From Allomyces macrogynus ATCC 38327 (Eukaryota > Blastocladiomycota > Blastocladiomycetes > Blastocladiales > Blastocladiaceae), in NCBI GenBank assembly GCA_000151295.1, contig GG745352.1, positions 726,658-790,657 of the forward strand: a DNA stretch of 64,000 nt, given 5' to 3'. Below are positions 10,902 to 21,400 of this stretch, in pieces (position 1 is the first letter of the stretch; each line of letters opens with the position of its first letter). The position numbers and the translations under genes were made by a program. The notes below the pieces were generated by a model. It did not search any database and was not told the origin of the DNA. It saw only the letters and a program-made list of their open reading frames with translations.

Positions 10902-11483
10902 ATCGTTGCGTATATATATTTGCTTGCAGCAGGGCATTGCAGGGCAAGGTGGATGGATCCATGGTTCGGTGCGATGGTGGCATGGGTGCCCGGTTGGCGT
11001 CCGGTCCCGCGCCGAGCCGGCGGCTCTCGCGCGTTGACGCATCGGCAGGAGGCGCTCCTGCGGCGTTCCGTGTCGGCTCGCGTTGTTGTCAGCGTGAAAT
11101 AGGTTGCTGAAGGTGCTCGTCGCCGTCGCCGCGTCCGTAGGTGCCCGGCCAACGCTGGTCGGGGCGCCGTGGTGGTGGGCAGCACCAGGTGACTCAATCC
11201 AAGCGCCGATCCGCGGCTGCGCCCGAGAAGCCGTCCCTGCCCACCCGCGCCCAGGTGCCTGCCGCAAGGGCGCAGCGCAACAGATCTGGCAGGTCTATCA
11301 GGTGGTCGCGCGCGTCAGCTTGCCCCCTTCGGTTTGTCGCCGTTCTCGTCGTCGTCGTCGCCGTTTCCACCAGAGCGCGACCGCCGCGTTCACGACCGTG
11401 CCGACCCGCGTCGCGCACAATTCCACACCCTCCACCACGCGCATCGCCCCCCCGTACGCTCTCCTCCGCACCCGCACACCACC

Positions 11484-12800
11484 ATGGACGAGATCGGCAT
11501 CCTGCCCGCGCGCGCCGCGTCGGCCACGTCGCTGCCCGCGGCCGACAAACACGACCTGCTCTCGGAACTCGCCGTCGACGACCTGTACACGAAGCTCAAG
11601 AAACTCGAGCGGCACCTCGAGTTCCTCGACCTGCAGGAAGAGTACATCAAGGACGAGTACCGCAACCTGAAGCGCGAGCTGCTTCGCGCCCAAGAGGAAG
11701 TCAAGCGCATCCAGTCCGTGCCACTGGTCATTGGCCAGTTCCTCGAAGCCATCGACGCGCACACGGGCATTATCGGGTCGACGACGGGCTCCAACTACTT
11801 GGTGCGCATCCTGTCGACGCTCGACCGCGAACTGCTCAAGCCATCGACGACCGTCGCGCTGCACCGCCACTCGAACGCGCTCGTGAACGTCCTCCCGCCC
11901 GAGGCCGACTCGTCGATCCAGATGCTGCAGGCGACCGAGAAGCCCGACGTGACGTACGCGGACGTTGGCGGGCTGGACATGCAAAAGCAGGAGATTCGCG
12001 AGGCCGTCGAGTTGCCGCTCACGCACTTTGACCTCTACCGGCAAATCGGGATCGACCCGCCGCGCGGTGTCTTGCTGTACGGCCCGCCGGGGACGGGCAA
12101 GACGATGCTCGTCAAGGCCGTTGCGCACCACACGACCGCGTCGTTCATCCGCGTCGTGGGCTCTGAATTCGTCCAAAAGTACCTTGGCGAAGGCCCGCGC
12201 ATGGTGCGCGACGTGTTCCGGCTCGCGCGCGAAAACTCGCCGTGCATTATTTTCATCGACGAGGTGGACGCGATTGCGACCAAGCGGTTCGACGCGCAGA
12301 CGGGCGCCGACCGCGAAGTGCAGCGGATTTTGCTCGAACTGCTCAACCAAATGGACGGGTTCGACCAGACGTCGAACGTGAAGGTCATCATGGCCACGAA
12401 CCGCGCGGATACGTTGGATCCGGCGCTCTTGCGGCCCGGTCGCCTGGATCGCAAGATTGAGTTCCCGACGCCCGACCGCCGCCAGAAGCGGTTGATTTTC
12501 CAGACGGTTACGGCCAAGATGAACTTGAGCGACGAGGTGGATCTCGAAGATTGTACGTTTTGTTGTTCTTGATGGTGATGATGCGTGGCGTGATCACGAA
12601 CACTGACGGGTCGCGCTTGTTCGAAACTAGTCGTATCGCGCGCCGACAAGCTCTCGGGTGCCGAGATTGCCTCGATTTGCCAAGAGGCTGGGATGCAGGC
12701 CGTGCGCAAGAACCGGTACATGATCTTGGCCAAGGACATTGAAAAGGGGTACAAGGCCAACGTCAAGAAGGCCGACAACGAGTTTGAGTTCTACAAGTAA
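11484..12800 (+). CDS. RPT3: 26S proteasome regulatory subunit, AAA ATPase Rpt3 (PSMC4/S6B)
   Basis: Two exons (11484-12552 and 12631-12800) encode 412 residues; family members are about 415-430. The 78-nt intron has GTACGT, CTGAC and CTAG signals, and joining restores [19 protein letters not shown]. An N-terminal coiled coil (about 30-75) is followed by the OB region. The AAA module has Walker A GPPGTGKT (about 200-207), Walker [10 protein letters not shown], and the arginine-finger region [20 protein letters not shown]. The protein ends in EFEFYK; the HbYX-like tail typical of Rpt3 subunits is visible as FYK. It works in the base of the 19S cap, unfolding ubiquitinated substrates and opening the 20S gate. 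The gene is divergent to the ABC-F ATPase with about 700 bp between starts. Confidence 0.93.
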
Positions 12801-13159
12801 AAAACGAGCTCGCAACGCGTGGTGCGCGGTATTGCGCGAGTTGATCAGCCGCGCCGAGACGAGTGTGAGTCGTTTGGAGCGGGTCGGTGGAGGATTTGTT
12901 TGGCGTCATTGCGGCGCGCAGCGCGCGTTTGTGTCCGTGGTGGGTGAAACATGATCGAGTTTGATGCTGCAACGATTCTCTTGACACGTCGGACCAGTTC
13001 TGCTTCCAATCTGCACTGACATCACACGGCCACTATCAAAGCAGCGGTTCAGTTCATTCGCCCTGTTGACGGAATAAACCCATGCCTTTAGGAGAATGGC
13101 TACAAATACTACGCTGATCGAGCTCGTGCGAGCCAAACGCACCACTGCCTCGATGTGTC

Positions 13160-13234
13160 TGAGGTGGAAGAGATTCGGACTCTTCACAATGTGATCCTGC
13201 GTTGCATGCACTGAGCCGTCGTTCTAAACACCTC
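13160..13234 (-). other. tRNA-like 75-nt element, probably decayed
   Basis: On the minus strand, a 7-nt 5' arm (GAGGTGT) can pair at six of seven positions with a 3' arm (CCACCTC) followed by A. Directly inside the 3' arm is a perfect T-arm-like hairpin, AAGAG-TCCGAAT-CTCTT, resembling a pol III B box. The total length of 75 nt is right for a tRNA. However, the D and anticodon arms do not fold convincingly and no anticodon can be named. It may be a tRNA pseudogene, a tRNA-derived SINE end, or chance. Confidence 0.2.
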
Positions 13235-13701
13235 TGATCCTGTTTGCTTGGCGTTCCGATCAACGGCTTTCTGCACGCCATGAAGCTTTGAGTAGCACAT
13301 CAGCGGGCCGGATCGGCCGTATGAGGACACGTTTTTGGCCCAAATATCGGAGCCCTTGCAGAGCCTTGTAGACGTGTGTCGCTTTTCCAGCGGCAGACTA
13401 CACTCTTCATGCAGCACATTTGCACAAAAGCACGCGAGAAACATTTGCACCCCCACAGCATCATTCCTGTCGACAAGACAAGAAACAGGTTTTGATTTTG
13501 ATCCGACGTGTGGCGCACACCAGTGGTTGGGCACGCCCAATTTTGCAATTAAAGATCATGGAGGGCGCTCATTGCCACTGCCTGATGGAACGGGATCAAG
13601 AAATGAAGGGAGGAGCAAACACCTGACAAGCACTAAACAAGTTGAAGTTTCGCGTGACGTTCACCTGAGCACCGCTCCCGCCAAGAAATTCTTGAGGCCT
13701 G

Positions 13702-13718
13702 AGAGATTCGAACTCTCA
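13702..13718 (-). other. Isolated T-arm-like hairpin
   Basis: The minus strand reads GAGAGTTCGAATCTCTC, a perfect 5-bp stem with the TTCGAAT loop of a tRNA T-arm and a good match to the pol III B box. It is followed by AGGCCTCA, which could be an acceptor 3' arm, but no matching 5' arm is found upstream at tRNA distance. It resembles the nearby element at 13160-13234. Confidence 0.2.
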
Positions 13719-14503
13719 TTCTATTCAATTTCCTCAAGTCGACCTTCCTATGAACAACGGCCAACGACTTGGACCAACTGCCCCCGTTCATGTGCCATTG
13801 TGGCAACGGGGCTTTGGTTCTGCCATCAAGTAACGCCCGTTACGCCTTTGCGCGCTCCCCACAGCCAAGTCCACCACAGTCGTCACAACCCCAAGGCCCC
13901 TTGTTACAGTACATACTTAGGCAGTTGGTGGTACGGGCTCCACGTGACCTCGGCAACAATGGAAGTGATGGGCGTGTGAGTAGGCTCTCACGTGATGTTG
14001 AGCAGAGTCACTGCGTCTCCCACGTCTCCCAGCTGATCGTCACGCAAACGTTGTCGCTCCGGCCACGCTTCATCTTTCTCCACCACCCCCTCCACCATCC
14101 TCGCCGTTCGCCAGGCGGGCCTCCGCCGGTTACGCCGAGTGCATGGCGCCATTGCCCCACCGCCATCGTTCTGGACCATGATCCGGTGTTGTGTTGCGGG
14201 GAGTCGTGCTCGTGGCCCAGTGCACCGCTGCCGGCAATCCATCCGAAGTTGTCGGGGCCGCGCTGGCCAAACGGCGGCACCAGCACCACCACCTTCGCTG
14301 ACCGCGGGTGCCTGGGGCCATGATGGACGCGGAGCGACGCGCGATGACTCTTGCTGCGCCGGAAAATAACGTGGGCGCTGCGCGCGCTGTGAAAAAGGAG
14401 AGCTTACGGTCGTCGCCTCGATCATCCTCGTCCTCCTCGCTTGCGCACTTCTCGCTCTCTCTCTCTCCCGACCACCAACCACCAACCACCAACCAACCAC
14501 GAC

Positions 14504-17308
14504 ATGCTCGTCCCAATCCTCGACCTACCCGCGGCACCCGTTAACGACACTGCGGCGCGCGTCGCCCTCGCGAAGCTGTCGCTGTTCGCGACCGTGCTCG
14601 TGCGCCCTGCTGCCGCCGGCAATGCCCTGCCGACCGACCTCGACCTGACCTCGGCCATTGTCCCTGTCCTCGTCGCGCTCACGAGCGACCCGGACACCTG
14701 GCTCACCGCGGCAACCACATACCTCGACTCTGGCGCCGCCGGCGTCCTGCTCGACCCGACCCCAGCACTGACCAAGTCGACCGCGGCATCTCTCGCGGCT
14801 ACGCTCAAGGCCTCGGGCTTGCCCGCGTCCCGAATCCACGTGCAGCTCTCGGCGTCCGGCGCGACGCTGAGCAACGAAAAGGAATTGCTCGACTGTATTG
14901 CCGCGCTGAATTCGGCCGTCAACGGCGGGTACTGGCTCTCGTGGCCCACCTTGCCTGTCGCGCCCGTCGGCGACATTGAGGAGTCGGCCGACAAGAAGGC
15001 CGCGTTTTTGCGCACGGTCGCGCGCGATGCCGTCAAGAACCTGGCCGCGGCGACCAAGCGCGGCGACGCGACGCGCGTCCTCACGATCCACGCGCCCGCC
15101 GTCCCCGTCACGGCGGCCCTGATCGGTGCCGCCGACAAGGCCGGAATCAACATCGCGTGCCCGGCAACGCAAATCGCGCTGTCCGCCAGTACCGACCCGG
15201 CGCTCCTGGACGTCGGTGCCGTGGCCACGGCCCCGCTCGCGACCGACCGCCCCGACGGCCTTTTCCCAACGGTCGTCGTGGACGCGCGCGGCCACGCGCT
15301 CGGACTCGCCTACTCGTCGACCCTCTCCGTCGGCGAAGCCATCCGCACAGGCCAGGGCGTCTACCACTCGCGGACTCGCGGACTCTGGTACAAGGGCCTG
15401 ACGTCCGGCGCGACGCAAGCCCTCCTCCGGATCGACTACGACTGCGACCGCGACACGTTGCAATTTGTCGTCTCCCAAAACGGCGCCGGGTTCTGCCATA
15501 ACGGGACCCGGTCGTGTTTCGGCGCCGGGGCCCCCTCGGGGACCGGGATTGCGGCCCTGGCGGAGACACTGGAGAAGAGGATGGTGGATGCGCCCGCCGG
15601 GTCGTACACGCGCCGGCTGTTTGAGGATGAGAAGTTGTTGGCTGCCAAAGTGTTGGAAGAGGCGCAGGAATTGGTGGATGCGAGAACCGAGGCGGAAGTC
15701 GCGGGCGAGGCCGCGGATCTGATTTATTTTGCGCTCGCGAGGGCGAGGTCGATGGGGGTGGGGCTGGCCGAGATTGAGAAGGTCCTGGATATGCGCGCGC
15801 GGAAGGTATCCCGCCGCCCGGGGAACGCGAAGCCCAAGTACGCGGCGGCGGTGGCCGAGAAGGAGAAGGAAACGAGGTCGGTCGAGCAAGCGACGGTCGC
15901 GCCGGTCGCGACCCCGGCGGCACCTGTCGCTGCACCTGCGCCCGCGCCAGTGACGGCCGCGCCCGAGGACCCGACCGCCGGCCTCAAGATGCGCGTCGTC
16001 GACCTGTCGTCCGTATCGACGACCGAGTACGCCGCGCTCCTGCAGCGGCCGATCCTCGACTCCGGCAAGATCCAGGCGATCGTCGAGCCGATCGTCGAGG
16101 CCGTGCGCACGCAGGGCGACAAGGCATTGCTCGACTTGACCAAGAAATTCGACAAGGCCAACCTCGCGTCGCCCGTCCTGCTCCCGCCGTTCGCGCAGCA
16201 CTACGCGCCCTCGGCCCTGTCCAACAAGGTGCGCAACGCGATCGACGTGGCCATGGCCAACGTCGAAAAGTTCCACCGCGCGCAACTTGAGCCGGAACCG
16301 CTCGTCGTCGAAACGATGCCAGGCGTGATTTGCACGCGCGACTGGCGCGCGATCGACCGCGTCGGGCTCTACGTGCCGGGCGGGACGGCCGTGTTGCCGA
16401 GTTCGACGCTCATGCTCGGCGTGCCCGCGCGCGTCGCCGGGTGCAAGACGATTGTCGTGGCCACGCCCCCGCGCGCCGACGGGTCGGTCGCGCCCGAGGT
16501 GCTCTATGTCGCCGACAAGATTGGCGCCGCACAGGTGGTCCTTGCGGGCGGCGCGCAGGCCGTGGCGGCCATGGCGTTTGGCACCGAGTCGGTCCTCAAG
16601 GTGGATAAGATTTGCGGGCCGGGCAACCAATTTGTGACGGCGGCCAAGATGCAGGTGCAGAACTCGACGCAGGCGATGGTCGCGATTGATATGCCCGCGG
16701 GGCCCTCGGAGGTGTTGGTCATTGCGGATGGGGACAGCGATCCGCGCTTCGTCGCCGCGGACTTGTTGTCGCAGGCTGAGCACGGGCCGGATTCGCAGGT
16801 GGTGCTCGTGGCCGTCGGGATGAGTGATCCGGAAGTGGCGCGCGTCGAGGCCGAGGTCATCAAGCAGGCGCTGCAGTTGCCGCGCGTGGAGATTGTGCGC
16901 AAGTGTTTGCCCAAGTCGGTGATCGTGCGTGCATCGACCATGGCCGAAGCAGTGAAATTCTCGAATGCCTACGCGCCCGAACACTTGATCCTGAACCTCG
17001 ACGACAATGTGGCCAAGGCGCTCGTCAAGGATATTACCAGTGCCGGGTCGGTGTTTGTCGGTGCGTATTCGCCCGAGTCGTGCGGCGACTACGCGTCGGG
17101 CACGAACCACACGCTGCCGACCTACGGGTACGCGGCCATGTACTCGGGCGTCAACACGCACACGTTTGTCAAGCATATCACGACGCAGCACTTGTCGAAG
17201 GCTGGGCTGGATAAGTTGGCGGATGCGGTGATCACGTTGGCCGAGGTGGAGGGGCTGGACGCGCACGCGCGCGCGGTCGCGGTGCGTGTGGGCCGGTTTA
17301 ACCCGTGA
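14504..17308 (+). CDS. HIS4: Trifunctional histidine biosynthesis enzyme (HIS4 type)
   Basis: An uninterrupted frame of 934 residues; yeast His4 has 799. The start MLVPILDLPA matches the His4 N-terminus. Residues 1-240 correspond to the poorly conserved N-terminal region. Phosphoribosyl-AMP cyclohydrolase spans about 246-340 (GLFPTVVVDARG, then SRTRGLWYKGLTSG and the metal-binding DYDCDRD and GAGFCH). Phosphoribosyl-ATP pyrophosphatase spans about 355-445 (EEAQELVDA, then GEAADLIYFAL). A Pro/Ala linker leads to histidinol dehydrogenase from about 495 (VGLYVPGGTAVLPS, KICGPGNQFVTAAK, SQAEHGPDSQ, ESCGDYASGTNHTLPT). It therefore catalyses steps 2, 3, 9 and 10 of histidine synthesis in the cytosol. 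The Ala-rich linker and N-terminus explain the extra length. No intron. Confidence 0.95.
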   Translation: MLVPILDLPAAPVNDTAARVALAKLSLFATVLVRPAAAGNALPTDLDLTSAIVPVLVALTSDPDTWLTAATTYLDSGAAGVLLDPTPALTKSTAASLAATLKASGLPASRIHVQLSASGATLSNEKELLDCIAALNSAVNGGYWLSWPTLPVAPVGDIEESADKKAAFLRTVARDAVKNLAAATKRGDATRVLTIHAPAVPVTAALIGAADKAGINIACPATQIALSASTDPALLDVGAVATAPLATDRPDGLFPTVVVDARGHALGLAYSSTLSVGEAIRTGQGVYHSRTRGLWYKGLTSGATQALLRIDYDCDRDTLQFVVSQNGAGFCHNGTRSCFGAGAPSGTGIAALAETLEKRMVDAPAGSYTRRLFEDEKLLAAKVLEEAQELVDARTEAEVAGEAADLIYFALARARSMGVGLAEIEKVLDMRARKVSRRPGNAKPKYAAAVAEKEKETRSVEQATVAPVATPAAPVAAPAPAPVTAAPEDPTAGLKMRVVDLSSVSTTEYAALLQRPILDSGKIQAIVEPIVEAVRTQGDKALLDLTKKFDKANLASPVLLPPFAQHYAPSALSNKVRNAIDVAMANVEKFHRAQLEPEPLVVETMPGVICTRDWRAIDRVGLYVPGGTAVLPSSTLMLGVPARVAGCKTIVVATPPRADGSVAPEVLYVADKIGAAQVVLAGGAQAVAAMAFGTESVLKVDKICGPGNQFVTAAKMQVQNSTQAMVAIDMPAGPSEVLVIADGDSDPRFVAADLLSQAEHGPDSQVVLVAVGMSDPEVARVEAEVIKQALQLPRVEIVRKCLPKSVIVRASTMAEAVKFSNAYAPEHLILNLDDNVAKALVKDITSAGSVFVGAYSPESCGDYASGTNHTLPTYGYAAMYSGVNTHTFVKHITTQHLSKAGLDKLADAVITLAEVEGLDAHARAVAVRVGRFNP

Positions 17309-18417
17309 GCGAACGTGAACGAGCGAGGAAGTGGAGTGATGGTGTGCGTGATGGGATGGAAGTGGTTTATCCATAGCTTTTGCGAATTAATTCTTTGGCA
17401 CCCGTATTTCTTCTTGCTCACGATCGTCACGTTGTTGGGACGGCCGCACGCACCGGCACACCTGTCGCGCGCGAGACGTGCTGGGAGCGATGTTGGGCCG
17501 GTTGGATGTGTTGCTTCTGTTTCGCCACGTACCGCGTCGTGAAAGATCTACCACCCGTTTTTACTTTCCTTCACGTCGCGGCCCATCGTGATGAGCGAAC
17601 GGGTGCTTACTCGGCACGATGGCGGCGCCGCATGATGCTCTCGTTGGCGCCAGTCATGAACCTGACGACGTTCGCGGCAGCGCCCACCTGGGTCAAGACA
17701 AGCATCGCGCGGCGGGCGTGGCGGCGGCCACGGGAAATGAGGGGGCGACGGTGGTGGCGGACCGGGCCTACGGCTCCCCTCTCGCGGCGGCCACACGCTC
17801 GTCTCGCGCTCGTCCTCATCCACCAAACAGGCTTGACCATGGCTCTCACGCGCATAAAGGGAACGTTTGAAGGGGACTGTCACAGCACACACCTCACGCA
17901 CACAGGTTGCAGGACCCATTTTGCGCAAATCACGCCGGCATGCTTGCGGGGGAAGAGGCCATCCGTGCCCGTGCTGGGGCCGGGCAGTGCACGGGCGCCG
18001 TGGCCCGTGATCAGCGCGGCCAAAGGGAAAATGAAGGGCGCCCGGTCGGCAAGTCGCGGCTTGCGTGTTCATCTTGCATTTTGCGGGGTCTGGCCGTCGA
18101 CTTGTTTTTGAGTCGTTTCTTGGCTGCCGCCATTGCCGCTCTCTCGTGCTTGCCGTACCTCGCTGCCGACCTCGCTGCCGACCTCGACGCCGTCCCCTCT
18201 TACGCCGTCGCCGTCGTCGCCTGGCTCGCCGGCACTTGCTGCAACTTCATCGCGCGCAAGCTCGCACCCCACACTTGTTCCTCACCCCCAAGCCGTAGCC
18301 GTTCTCGCGCTCGACCGACCACTTTGTTCGGACCGTGCGCGCATCTCCGGCGCTCTCTTTCCACCCGACGTTCCGTCCTCGCTGCCGTTGCGCCGTGACG
18401 ACCACGCCGCTCACGCC
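17309..18417. other. Intergenic region HIS4-chitin synthase 1
   Basis: About 1.1 kb without a supported gene. Open frames present on both strands have low-complexity Arg/Pro/Ser compositions typical of shadows in GC-rich DNA. It should hold the HIS4 3' end and the chitin synthase 1 promoter and leader; no specific motif stands out. Confidence 0.5.
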
Positions 18418-21400
18418 ATGCAGGCCAACTACGGGTACGTCGTCCCGCTCCGTACTCTACCGCGGCGTTACGTTGCGTTGCGGTCGGTGTGCGCCATCGT
18501 GGTGGCCTGTGCGGCGGCGCAGTGTCCGCCTTCTCTCGCTCCCCTTCCGCCCCGTTTCTTTTCGTTTCTTTGCCCGCTCCGGTGCTCTTCTTCGTCGTCC
18601 ACTATCGCGTGCGCGCATTCGTCGCGGCGTTGTCATGCTCGCGGTCACGGTCGTGGCCGTCGCGAATGACTTGAACGGCCCCAGGCAGCGGCGCTCGACT
18701 GCGGGACAGTGGCGCGCCGTTGCACGTGCGACAGCTGTTGGCTTGATGGAGTTGCCTGCTTTGCCCTTTTTGCTTTTTTTGCTTACCGGGTGCAGTGGTG
18801 AAGGTGAGGTTGAGGCGCCTCGACGACGCCCACCTGGGCTTGCTTCCACGGCCTCCTTCCCCTTTTTCTCGCTGGCCGGTCCGCCCTTTTCATCCTCTCC
18901 TCCCCCGCACCGCTCCACTCTCGGCGATCTCCGTCCGACCTGCTCGGTGCTCTCGCTCTCCTCTTCTCTGCACGCTGTTGGTGCTGCAGTCCCTTTGGTT
19001 GGTTTGCGTTTGCGTTTGCGTTTGGTCTGCTCTCGTTTGCCCTGTCGGTCGGTCCCTTGGCCGCGCCGCTGGCCGTCCGCGCCACCGACTTCGCCACCTC
19101 ATTTCTTCCACTTGCTCGTCGCTCGCTGCCGCCTGCCGCCTCCCTCCGCACCGTCTCGCTGCCCCGTCCTGGCTCTCTCGCTGACCCACTCCACCCTCTG
19201 TCCTCCAACCAGAGCCCCGCCTGCCGCCGCCTACCCGCCGCAACAACAACCCATGATGCAGCAGCAGGGCTACGCGCCCGTGCCCGTGCAAATGCCCGCG
19301 GCCCAGCAACCCGGCTATCCGCCGCAGCAGCAGCAGTATGCCGCGCAAGTCGACATGCAGGCGGCCGGCGGCAACACGCACTACATGGCCGGCGGCCAGT
19401 ACGTGCAGGCGCCCTATGCGCCCGCGGCCCCCGCCATGGGCCGTGTCGACTCGGGTGCGGCCATGGCCGCGACCCCTGGCGGCAAGTTGATTGTCGACGT
19501 GCCGGTCCCCGCGCAGTTGGCCGACCAGTTTTCGCGCAACGACCCAGAGTTCCGCACGTTGCGGTACACGGCGTGCACGTCGGACCCGAATAACTTTGTC
19601 AAGGAGGGGTTCTCGATTCGGCAGACGGGCAAGGAGACCGAGTTGTTCATTGGTACGTTTTTATCGTTTTCGATGCGTGATCGGCAGTGATGGATGGGTG
19701 AAACTGACCCTCACGCACGACGCATTTGGTTTCTAGTCGTCACCATGTACAACGAGGGCCCGAAGCTGTTCATCAAGACGATGCAGGCACGTCCTGATCG
19801 ACTTGGCCGTTGAGACACTCATTGCTCTTTCGACCAACTCTGTCTGAAACAATTTTCTAGGGCGTGCACAACAACATCCGCCAGATGCTCAAGCAAAAGG
19901 AGTGGGGCGCCGATGGTTGGAAGAAGATTGTCGTCGCCATTGTCTCGGACGGTCGCACCAAGATCAACAAGGACACGCTCACGCTCATCTCGATGATGGG
20001 CTGCTACCAAGAGGGTCTCATGCGCCAGTACGTCAACGGCAAGAAGACGCAGGCGCACGTGTTTGAGGTCACGACCGAAATGAACTGGGAGGGCATGCCC
20101 GAGGACGGTACGTTGTCATGGTGGTAGCGCAATGTCGGAGCGAGCGCCGGAAACTGATGTGCGTTTGGATGTGGGGCTCGTAGGCACGCAGATTGTCACG
20201 CACAAGAACGCCAAGAAGGGCGTGATCCCGATGCAGCTGCTCTTCTGCTTGAAGGAGGCCAACGCCAAGGTACCGCTCTGCTGCACTCTTTTCTTCTACT
20301 TTGTTGTGTTTGCGCGCGTGCGATAATTGGCGTCGTTTTTCAGTTCGATGCGCCCTTGCGCCCCAACTGGATACTTCGTCAACTCGCAGGACAAACAGAC
20401 TCTGTGTCCTCCCTGGCCCGCTGCGCACACCCACAACGCAACACTGGTTCGATCCTCTGTTCGCGCAACTGATTTGCTTTTCTTGCGTATCTCTGTAGAA
20501 AATCAACTCGCACCGCTGGTTCTTCAACGCCTTTGCGGCCTCGATCAAGCCTAACGTGTGTGTCCTGCTCGATGTCGGGACCAAGCCGCAGTCGATGTCG
20601 ATCTACCGTCTCTGGCGCGCGTTCTTGAACAAGCAGGTCGGCGGTGCCTGTGGTGAGATTGCCGTCGAAGGGTCGTACCTGTCGATGCTGAACCCGATCA
20701 TTGCCGGGCAGAATTTCGAGTACAAGATGTCGAAGTACGTTACTATCGCAGTGCACGATCTACTCGCGCGCGCGGAATGGGCGCATGCTGACCGGATCGC
20801 GTTCTCCCGCGAATAGCATTCTCGACAAGCCGCTCGAGTCGGTCTTTGGTTACATTTCGGTGCTTCCCGGCGCCTTCTCGGCGTACCGGTACGCGGCGCT
20901 CGAGGGCCACCCGCTGCAAGAGTACTTCAAGGGCGAGACGCTGCACGACTCGGGCGATATCTTCACGTCCAACATGTACCTGGCCGAGGACCGTATTCTG
21001 TGCTTTGAGCTCGTCGCCAAGGCCAATTGCAACTGGATCTTGCGCTACGAAAAGAACTCGCAGGCCGTGACCGATGCGCCTGGTACGCAGGGCTGCTACC
21101 GTGACTTGACGGTCGTGTTCGTCATGGCTGACCTTCTCTGACCATCAGATAACTTCCCCGAGTTCATCTCGCAGCGCCGTCGTTGGCTCAACGGGTCCAC
21201 GTTCGCCTTCCTCTACGCATTTGGTAACATGGGCAAGTTCTTCACGTCGGGCCAATCGATCTTCCGGAAAGTCGGGATTTTCATTGAACTCGTCTACTCG
21301 TTCATCAACTTCTTGTTTGCGTACCTCTCGCTTGCGCACTTCTTTATTTCCTTTAAATTTGCAAGTATCTTCGCGATTCTCGTTCTTTTCCGCGTGTTGC

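Larger units (their letters stand above)
12801..14503. other. Intergenic region RPT3-HIS4
   Basis: About 1.7 kb. I see no supported protein gene: the open frames are short, overlap on both strands and lack family motifs. Two minus-strand hairpins resemble tRNA T-arms (13160-13234 and 13702-13718, listed separately). The last about 100 bp before HIS4 is rich in CTCT and ACCAACC repeats, as is common in 5' leaders here. Confidence 0.5.

Noticed and set aside
11298..12350. A 350-codon minus-strand frame over RPT3
   Set aside because: RPT3 homology on the plus strand is unambiguous; the antisense frame has no motif.
13335..13979. A 214-codon open frame between RPT3 and HIS4
   Set aside because: No domain, no intron signals, and composition like random translation. 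It also overlaps a tRNA-like hairpin on the other strand.
14525..17374. A 949-codon open frame antisense to the whole HIS4 gene
   Set aside because: It mirrors the codon structure of HIS4 in GC-rich DNA with strong third-position bias. The translation is Arg/His/Gly-rich without domains.
17380..18111. A 243-codon open frame upstream of chitin synthase 1
   Set aside because: Low-complexity Arg/Thr/Ala composition without motifs, with similar open frames in the other phases.
20441..20465. B-box-like GGTTCGATCC inside chitin synthase 1 intron 5
   Set aside because: No T-arm stem, acceptor or A box around it; the match is short and isolated.
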